Assembly: GCA_030789695.1 (NCBI GenBank)
Contig: CM061138.1
Span: 12,658,214 to 12,722,213, forward strand
DNA: 64,000 bases
Source: Scilla litardierei
Lineage: Eukaryota; Streptophyta; Magnoliopsida; Asparagales; Asparagaceae
Reading direction: 5' to 3'
Shown here: piece by piece, positions 56,505-64,000 of the stretch
Numbering within the stretch: position 1 is the stretch's first letter
Layout of the letters: each line of letters begins with the position of its first letter
Made by a program: the position numbers and the translations under genes
Notes under the pieces: model-generated
Seen by the model: the letters and a program-made list of their open reading frames with translations, nothing else
Database searches by the model: none
What the model was told of the DNA's origin: nothing

Positions 56505-56950
56505 CTAGAAACAACATGTGCACATCGTGCATGTGGACCCAAGAAAAAACACACAAAGAGGATGCGGGGCCCGCACACATCCGAAAAGGAGATGGAAGTG
56601 TGTGTGTCATCCGGGAGCCAGGGGGAAAGCGTGTGCTGATGTGCAAAAAATGGTGTGGAGGGGGCCGCAGAGGGGGGGGGGGGGGGGGGGGTTGGGCAAA
56701 GTGAGAGAACACCAGTGGCAAGCATGTAAAATAGATGGAAGATGGGGCCTTAATGGTCAATGGCAAACATGTAAATAATGGGATTGAGGAGGCATTTTCT
56801 GGGGTTCCGCAAAACACCCAATATCACACCCAAACCATCACCCACACCCTTTTGGGACCTCTCATGATGAGATAGCCAAATATTGGCCACCACCATATCC
56901 ACAATTTTGTCCTAGTAGGACAAACATCAAATCATCATTTGTAATATACA
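56505..56950 (-). mobile_element. Probable non-autonomous Helitron
   Basis: Minus strand 3' end has the hairpin ACATGCACGATGTGCACATGT followed by TGTTTCTAG and a T. The 5' end TGTATATTACAAATG resembles TCTATATTACA with TC changed to TG, and is preceded by A. It contains a run of 20 G at 56672-56691. Non-coding. Confidence 0.5.
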
Positions 56951-57039
56951 TGCATAGTATTCGAAACATGTACAACTAGAAACGGGCACAACTAGAAACT
57001 AGTACAACTAATACATGTCCAAGCCAACAAGCCCAGTAA

Positions 57040-57775
57040 CTAATAGTATAGTCTAACACACTCTCTTTCAACTTGTAGCATAGATATCTATCATGTCTAG
57101 CTTGTTATAAATAGATGAAAAAGTACTTATTAAACATGTCTTGGTGAAGATGTCAGCTATTGGACTAGCTGAAGTAGTAAATAAGCTTCAGTAATGGAAT
57201 CTCTAATGAAGTGACACTCCATTTTGATATGCTATGTCCTCTCATGGAAAATAGAATTATTGGTAATATAAATAGCAAATCGTCACAAAAAATTGACATC
57301 GGGTTATCATCTTAGAAGCTAAGCTCCCATACTAACGTCTTTAACCAAATCATCATCATCATTAAAACATATCTTGGCCTTTGCATGCCCTTAGTTACAA
57401 AATGAGTTTTCAAGCACTCTTTAGTCCCTTTAATCTCATGACAATCATCATCATAATAAGGATACCATTAACATACACGTCTAGAACAATAGACCCTTAA
57501 GCAGTCGGTCGAGTAATCGAAATGGCATCTTTTGTAGCCAGCTAGTCTAATAACCTAATTACACCTCTCAAATAAAGCTTGAGGGCTTTGCAACAACAAA
57601 TATATTTTATTTCTCAGCTTGTAAATAACATTCTTCCCATGAGAAACTTACTCAAGAGGTTACATAATGTAAGCTGTCTCCTTAATATCACTATAAAGAA
57701 ATGCATTCTTTATATCCAACCGAAAGATAGGCCAACTTTGATTAACAGTCAAGGAGATCGAATATATTTCAAATG
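57040..57775 (-). pseudogene. Copia (Tork-like) RT and RNase H remnant
   Basis: Minus-strand pieces: RT part SLTVNQSWPIFRLDIKNAFL (about 57765-57700) with a following HGKNVIYKLRN, then a gap, and the RNase H end with a decayed CDN...I...HERTKHIE region and SPIADIFTK and YNKLDMIDIYA (57330-57050). It continues the polyprotein begun at 60548-59870; the LTR at 57811-59862 has separated the two. Heavily mutated. Confidence 0.6.
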
Positions 57776-57846
57776 AGCAACAAGGGGTATGTTATTAGGG
57801 TAGTCCACTCAGTTGGAAAATGTATGCCCTTAAGACAATTATTAAT

Positions 57847-58045
57847 TGTAATAGACATCTTGTTCGAAATGATAGTAAGCTATTTGGTAATCTTTATCTA
57901 TGATATCATCTGTATCACTTCTATGGTTGTTGTCGTGATTATAATTGTAATATACATCTTGTTGGAAATGATAGTAAGCTATTTGGTAATCTTTATCTAT
58001 GATATCATCTGTATCACTTCTATGGTTGTCGTGATTATATGTTGC
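57847..58045 (+). repeat. 99-bp tandem duplication
   Basis: TTGTAATA(G/T)ACATCTTGTT(C/G)GAAATGATAG and the following 70 bp occur twice, 99 bp apart, nearly identical. It is recent relative to the LTR that contains it. Confidence 0.85.
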
Positions 58046-59036
58046 ATGGATAAAGTCCCATGACTTATGAGTGGAACATTATGATCATGATGAGATCATG
58101 ATAGTGAGACCAATGTGTCCGTCGATCATATCTCCAGAACTGTTTTTTGTCAGAGGAATATTAAGACGATACATCGATATACCGGTTAGACACTGGTGTG
58201 TATTAATATATACTATCGAATGGTAGTGACTGGCTTCATAGTCACTCGGTGTGAAGACATCGTTTGATAGTACATATGTGCTTATTTGAAGAACAAGTTC
58301 ACCGAATGACTTGCTAGAGATACTTCCGTACCGTTATCATACTCTAGTGTTAACAGAAGATATCAGGTGGCATTATGTGCAGGTTAGTCCTTTGATATGA
58401 AATGTACTTGAGGACCTTGAATGTGGAAAATTATACTTTGGCAGTTATCGAACATTAGTTTTATAGCGGATGTGTAGGTACCTCCTGGGTATAGTTGTAA
58501 GCATGTGAAGGGAGTGTCCATGCTACCAGTATTTGTCTCCTCTGATATAGGAGGTTAGTGTTGCAGTTGAGTAAATGGATCCATAGTAAATCCCTGGCCA
58601 GTGTAGTAGATGAACATGTTAAGAGTTAACAAATGTCATCCAACCAATAACTATGCGATCACATTTGACTCAAAAGGTCTAAGGTGTAGTGGGGTTTGAC
58701 TCTATACTATACACTAGACACCTTAGCGACAGAGTGATGCCGAAGGGACCGGACTACACGAAACCTATCACTGTAAGGCCCAGATTATTTAGGAGAGATT
58801 CCAATCACAGTAACCAGATAATGATGGTTCTGAAATGGGGGTCAGCACTTTCAGCTAATTAGCCACTAGTCGGTGACATGATGCGATCGTGTTCACTACT
58901 GTAGTCAATTGGGCTATTAGAGTCTCCCACTGATGATGAACTTATCACGAAAAGCGAAGGAAGAAACTTTGAGTATATATGATATACAAGGGCATAGATC
59001 GCAAGTGGTTGTTATCAGAAAAGAAGAAGACAGTCT

Positions 59037-59200
59037 CCTAGTGATGATTAGTCAACTAGTGCTTGGGCAGTAGTCAACTAATCACCCACTAATTGACTAG
59101 TGTTTAGGCAATAGTCGACTAGTCAGCCTGCAACTTTTACAGAGAGTTGACTAGTCGACTTATTACAGTCACTACTCGACTAGTCGACTAATGCTAACAT
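59037..59200 (+). repeat. Palindrome array (AGTCGACTAGT type)
   Basis: Repeated TAGTCAACTAGT, AGTCGACTAGTC, TTGACTAGTCGACTT and ACTCGACTAGTCGACTA words within 165 bp, each wholly or partly self-complementary. It lies about 175 bp upstream of a TATA-like element in LTR orientation, as in the Sirevirus LTRs. Confidence 0.65.
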
Positions 59201-59869
59201 GTCATGATATGGAATTCCAGATTTGATGCGGGATTTGTTTGGAAATCAATCCTAAATCAAACATAATTCATATTCAAGAGTTCTATTGCGATTAGAACTC
59301 ATTTAAGATGCTTCTTCCTTTTTGTACGTTTAGAACATAATTCATATCCAGATTTGATTCGGCTCTTTCTAGCACTACAAAAGCGGGTCTTCTCCAGCCC
59401 CTAACACATCAGTCTCTCTGAGAAAGTCTCATGGGCCGGAGATATTCAAACCTCTTCAGAGAGAGAATCTCTCGCACATAATCAAAAGTTTTTCCTTCTC
59501 CTTCTTCTTCGCTCTAGCAAAGCAAGGAGTGCAGTTCGAGTTGTTGGAGGGCTCGTGGATGGTGGAGGCGTTCTTCATCTTTTGATTCATCTAAGGCATT
59601 GGTTAGAGAACGGAGATCTAAGGTGTTACTTGACGGAGGTGAATGCGGCTCTTATGGTCTTCACCGAAACAGTTTTTGGATCCGCGAGTATCGCTTGAGT
59701 ATACTTGCGCAAAGGTACGATCTTTATGGTTTTATTCAGCAATTTAATTCCTAGATTAGCCGTAGATACTTGGTTTGATTACTAGTATAGAAAATTTTGA
59801 ATTTTCTGTCTTCCGCACTGCATAATCTAAATTGTTTAGATTACTAAGATCGTAACCTTACACACTGTG

Positions 59870-60548
59870 TGTTTGAATAAAAACTTTAGCAACCAAATAA
59901 GCAATAAAAACTTGCCTCCCATTAAGATGTAACACAACTTCTTGGCAGGATTTGGGAATGGACATTAAAAAATAACAAGACAAACTACTAGAATGAAGGG
60001 TTCAAATGATCATATGAAACAAAATATGATATAAGATGTGAAGTAGAGTATCATTTAACTTACAGTATGCAATCAGAATGTGCAAGTCAGATGGATGAGC
60101 TGTAAAAAGAACATCTTGTGTAGTTATGAAACTTCAACCACAGAATTTAGGATAATAGGTGGTGGGATAATAGGATCTTTCTTGGAGCATTAGCCGCATA
60201 CCTACAAAGGTTTTGGGTTGTTTGGAACCACATGACTGCAAATAAGTTGTGTAATAGATGGAAGAGAATTAACATATAGAATAGGGGCAAAATACGCATC
60301 GTACTCAAAAATGTAACATTAGCCGAAACATAATGTTTTTGATGAATAGCAACAAAGCTTTGTTGTGTCCTAGAACATCCAACATATGCTTTATAGACAT
60401 GCATGGATGCTAATTTCTCAAGACCAGGCTGTAGATTCTGTACAAAACGTGTATAACCAACTGCATAGTCTACGTATAAGATGAAGACATGCTTGTCTGG
60501 AAATAAGCACGAATATGGTATGTGATCACAAAGTACTGAGGAAGGCAT
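59870..60548 (-). pseudogene. Copia (Tork-like) integrase C-terminal remnant
   Basis: A frame from 60548 to 60147 reads MPSSVLCDHIPYSCLFPDKH, then a decayed RVFGC-like segment and AYVGCSRTQQSF, KHYVSANVTFL: the region after the copia integrase core (NRMPSSVL..., ...FLGYS..QKGYRCY, ...VSTDVTF). Downstream sequence to 59870 is too decayed to translate. Upstream (higher coordinates) no integrase core was recognised. Confidence 0.6.
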
Positions 60549-61626
60549 TCCATGAATTAATCAAGTAGAATGCACATAAAGCTACATCTAACCTTAGATA
60601 CATGCATTTCAAGTACAAGTGTTCATGTAAATGTAATTGTTTGAATTTTCTTTCATTTATCATGTTTTATTGAGATGTGTAAGCATATAAAGTTTGACGC
60701 AAGATTCTATTCAACTGATAAAAAGTAAACATTTTTTTTTTGCACATACTCAATAGCATTATTAGTATGAAGAACGCAAATTTTTAGTGAAAACCGTGTC
60801 TTTATTTCATTGAGAGATATTTGAATTATTTCTGCTACATGAGCCTTGTCTTTTAAGAAATAGATGCAACTCATCGAGAGAAATTAAATCAACAACAAAA
60901 ACTTAAAACGAATGAAAAGTGCTCAAAAAATCACTTCATTCTTTGAGTGACGTTTCAAAAATTGTAACGATTTTGAGAACTAATTTGTAAAAAATGGAGT
61001 GTAGAATAACTATCTATTATTTTTAAAATGCATGATAGTATTTTGAGATAACGATGTATCAGACAAGTAATTTTTCGAAAACTAGGCAAAAGGAAAAAAA
61101 AACCTAATAAACATGCTTTGACACGAAACCTTCAGCCATCGTGCAATCTCTTTGTATGGCCAATATGAACACTCCAAATTAAGTCCCAATTAATTAGTTA
61201 CAAGTAAATTCCCTGATTATTAGGCAAATTAAGTAGGGATTACCGTAGCTTTCCACTTGACTTTTGAGCACCATCTTGTAAACGCAAAGTGTCTCTTTCT
61301 CCGGGTTGTTTTGTTCAGAGTGTGTTGTCAGCGTGGAATACTACATATTTTAATTTTATTTTTATTTTTCCAAACTTGTTCTACAAAGCATGTATAATCA
61401 ACATGGCAAAAATCAAGTGAATTCAATGATATCTGACCCTCGATCCATTTGTTACAAGTTCAATCATTTTGATACAATAGAAATTTTTGTTACGACAACA
61501 TATCGAGTGTCGAATCCTCCTAGTGTTTACACAAATTTAGAATTTTAAGATTTTAGAATATGTGCAACATTCTTTAAAAAAATTCAAAAAAGAATAATGG
61601 AAGAATTATTTTTTTTGAACTGCTGG
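60549..61626. other. AT-rich intergenic DNA
   Basis: No gene, RNA or transposon end recognised. Confidence 0.45.
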
Positions 61627-62574
61627 TGATACGACCATTCTAGAGCAATCTAAAAGCAAGCGGCCCAAGCCCACGCTGGAAGCAGGAGGCCCCCAAAAGG
61701 AGTTTGGGCCAACCGTCGACATCTTCGTGAGGACCCGGTATCGGGTCGGTCACGATCGGACGTGCGCTCGGTCAACCACGACAGCGGGAGTTAACTACTC
61801 CCCAAAACACTCCCCCTTAATGACCATTAAGGGACCCCATTAACCCACCTTCATGGCGCATAAAGACGCTTGAAGGGAGGCGGATCGTGGGGGTAGAAAA
61901 AGAGGGCGTGGAGACGGGACGATCGTGGGAGAATCCCTATATAGGGACTCGAGTGGGGGGGACGAAGAAAAAGGGCGGACCCCAGATACTAACAAAGGGA
62001 TGTATTCTTCTCAAAGACCTTGATTTCCATTCTACATTCCCTCCACTAGTTCGGTCCGAGGATACATGTATCCGCCACCCCATGAGCCGTACCGGTCCCG
62101 ACGTGCACCTTTCAGATCCGTTCTGACTTAGGCATCGGAGGGGACTTGGCCGGAACCAAGGTCCCCCTCCCCCCCGACGAGCTTCTTCATCCGTCCAGGT
62201 TAAATAGATCCCGCGGTGCCGAGGCTACCCCTCAGCACCCCTTCGGCCGAGGCGGAGCGCTCCAGCCAGAAGGCCAGCTCGCCCCTAATAAAGCCGCTCG
62301 CCCCTGACGAGCCTCTTCGTCCGTCCAAGCTAAACGAGCCTACCGAGGCTACCCTCAGCGCCCCATCGACCGAGGCCGAGCGCTCCTATCAACGAGTCTG
62401 CTCACCCACGACCCACCAAGGCTATCCTTCTGAGGGCCGACGTGTGGACTCGATCTACCTCTGCAGGGCGAATCGTACACCTGGCAGAGCCAAGGGGACC
62501 CATCTGCCCCCTTGACCACGTTGACCCATCACCCAACGGTCAACGATCCAGCGGTGAGAAAACATTCGTAAACA
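61627..62574 (+). repeat. 5' LTR of a Ty3/gypsy element
   Basis: 948 bp, starting TGATACGACC and ending CGTAAACA two bases before the primer-binding site. TATA-like CTATATAGGGAC at about 61937. Related along its length to the solo LTR at 5654-6610. The left flank is GCTGG; the matching TSD lies beyond the window. Confidence 0.8.
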
Positions 62575-62576
62575 TC

Positions 62577-62594
62577 TGGCGCCGTCTGTGGAAA
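62577..62594 (+). promoter_or_regulatory. Primer-binding site of the Ty3/gypsy element
   Basis: TGGCGCCGTCTGTGGAAA immediately follows the LTR. This motif is the usual primer-binding site of many plant Ty3/gypsy elements of the Tat/Ogre-Retand group; which tRNA primes was not checked. Confidence 0.75.
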
Positions 62595-62623
62595 CGAACA
62601 CAAACCCACGTCAAACCACTGAA

Positions 62624-64000
62624 ATGGAACCAGTCTGCAACGGCACGGGGCGCATGCCCCCCATCCACGAGGAGGGCGATTACGTCCCTCCCGAGAACTA
62701 GCACAGCCACACCACCGAGGGGACCGTCGACTCGCGCTCGGTGACCCAAGAGCAGCTCCGTCTCTTTGCCCAGGAGACCAATGCTCATCTTCGGACGCTG
62801 ACCGCAACGATTCAACAGCTCGTCGGCAACCCGCTACTCCCAGTAGATGGGACGGCGGTTGCCCTCGGTTAGGGAGGAATCTGGAGACCCCTTCGCTCGG
62901 CCGTAGTCATCGACCACAGCGGTGAGGGTCCCAACCTGAACGGCGGTTCACCCGGCCGAACTTCATCCCGGTGCGGTCCCTCACGCCGACCACGCTTCAG
63001 GATGAGGAGGAAGGAGGCCCCGAACAGGTTGGAGACGAGTCAACCATGGCCTCGTCCCGGCGGCCGCGCTCGGCACTCCAACGGTCTCCTGATCGTCGAA
63101 CCCCCGGGGACCGAACCAATCGGGGTGAGAGCCCCTGTCAGAAGAAGCAAAGGAGCCACGAATACCGCCGAGAGAGGAGGAACGCCGACCGACCGACGCC
63201 CCTCCCCAGCTCGGGGCGGTTTCGAGCGGACTCCCCTCGTCGCCCCTCCGGCTCCCCTGGGCGGATTGACCTCGGGGTCGACGCGATGAGAGGCCCAGAT
63301 GGCTCCCAGGACAATTGTTGCCAATTATCCAGGAGCATTACTGAGGCACGGGTACCCTCCCGATTCAAGGTGCTGACCTTAGAAAGGTACGATGGTACGG
63401 GAGACCCGATAGATCATGTGATGGACTATGAGTGGGTTATGGCATTCCAAGGTGCCGACGACGCCCTGCTCTGCAGAGGCTTCTACTCCACTCTTCGGAA
63501 GTCCGCCCGGAGCTGATACCACAGCCTCCCCAACCGATCTATCGACAACTTCAAACATCTTTTCCAGAAATTCTGTAAGCAGTTTATGGCCGGCCGACGG
63601 GTAAAGCCGGACTCCGAGCTCCTATTCAATGTGATACAAGGCCCCGGGGAATCCTTGAGGGGCTACATGCGCCGCTTCTAAGCAGAGCGACAGACTGTAG
63701 AAAGTTGTCCTGAGATGGTCGTGAAAACGGCCTTGAAGAAGGGGCTCCGCCACAGGGGCCTGAAGAAGTCGTTACACAACGAGCCCCCGAGGGACCTCGC
63801 CGAGGTGATAGCCCGGGCTGAACGCTACATACTGACAGAGGAAGCGCTGGTCGCAGAGGAAGAGAGTCGCCCAACGGGGGTCAGGCAGGGCTCCAAGCGA
63901 GATGCAAGCGAACACCGCAGACCTGACGAACCTCGGCAGGAGAAGAAGGCCAAAGGAAAGCAGCACAGAGAGGAGGCACGACCCCCCAGGCTGAACACAA
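62624..64000 (+). pseudogene. Ty3/gypsy gag, broken and truncated by the window end
   Basis: The first frame, from ATG 62624 (MEPVCNGTGR), meets a stop at about 62699 but continues as gag-like VTQEQLRLFAQETNAHLRTL. In a second frame from about 62971 a basic, Pro/Arg-rich part leads to the gag domain: SRFKVLTLERYDGTGDPIDH (about 63358), GADDALLCRGFYSTLRKSAR, then TGA at 63514 where a Trp codon is expected, LFQKFCKQFMAGRRV, GPGESLRGYMRRF with a TAA after it at 63679, and AEVIARAERYILTEEAL (about 63800). One frameshift and at least three stops. Protease and pol would lie beyond 64000. Confidence 0.8.

Larger units (their letters stand above)
57811..59862 (+). mobile_element. Solo LTR of about 2.05 kb inserted in copia pol
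   Basis: Starts near TTGGAAAATGTATGCCC and ends near GATCGTAACCTTACA. Flanks CACTC (57806-57810) and CACTG (59863-59867) are a near-perfect TSD. The first bases are AG rather than TG. The copia pol remnant resumes on either side. It carries an internal 99-bp tandem duplication (57847-58045) and a palindrome array (59037-59200) followed by a TATA-like CTACAAAAG near 59374. No internal domains. Confidence 0.55.

Noticed and set aside
62529..63368. Minus-strand Arg/Pro-rich frames in the gypsy gag region
   Set aside because: High GC content opens antisense frames; the plus strand carries recognisable gag motifs.

Overview
The window is nuclear DNA of a flowering plant. Two multi-exon genes with clean GT-AG introns can be rebuilt by eye: a SOSEKI-family (DIX-like domain) gene and a chloroplast-type Cu/Zn superoxide dismutase with a CSD2-style miR398 site. 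Almost everything else is transposable element sequence: Ty1/copia and Ty3/gypsy retrotransposons, solo LTRs, Helitrons, MULE and hAT derivatives, often nested. I cannot place the species; nothing seen is diagnostic of a family. No rRNA, tRNA or CRISPR feature was found.

Layout. 1-3.3 kb: decayed Ty3/gypsy pol. 3.8-5.4 kb (-): SOSEKI gene of four exons, 416 codons. 5.6-10.9 kb: a nest immediately upstream of SOSEKI made of a 957-bp solo LTR (perfect 5-bp TSD), a WD40 pseudogene and a 3.1-kb solo LTR (perfect 5-bp TSD), bracketed by a 41-bp inverted repeat. 11-13 kb: Sirevirus-like LTR with a palindrome array. 13-22 kb: head-to-tail Helitrons, a MULE-type MITE, LTR pieces, a long inverted duplication, a hAT-like element. 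22-27 kb: gene-poor, with a second head-to-tail Helitron pair at its end. 27.4-42.4 kb (-): a MULE transposase/OTU-protease pseudogene cut in two by a complete, very young 12.4-kb Sirevirus (28807-41195, TSD TAAAT, 1741-bp LTRs with only two differences seen).

43.6-54.1 kb (+): the superoxide dismutase gene, eight coding exons over 10.4 kb. Its size is due to a 4-kb copia element in intron 1 and a 2.1-kb gag-only LTR element in intron 7; all exons and splice sites still read through. 55-61 kb: LTR copy with a nested hAT-like MITE, another Helitron, and a copia pol remnant split by a 2-kb solo LTR. 61.6-64 kb: 5' end of a Ty3/gypsy element (LTR, primer-binding site, broken gag) of the same family as the solo LTR beside SOSEKI; it runs off the window.

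The two host genes are not functionally linked. The most notable signals are in the young Sirevirus: an array of short palindromes (TAGTCGGTC / GACCGACTA arms) upstream of the LTR TATA box, a second copy of that array between pol and the env-like ORF where it could be an internal promoter, and a 59-nt GT-AG segment whose removal would join gag and pol in one frame. The same palindrome-upstream-of-TATA layout recurs with different arm sequences in two other LTRs of the window.
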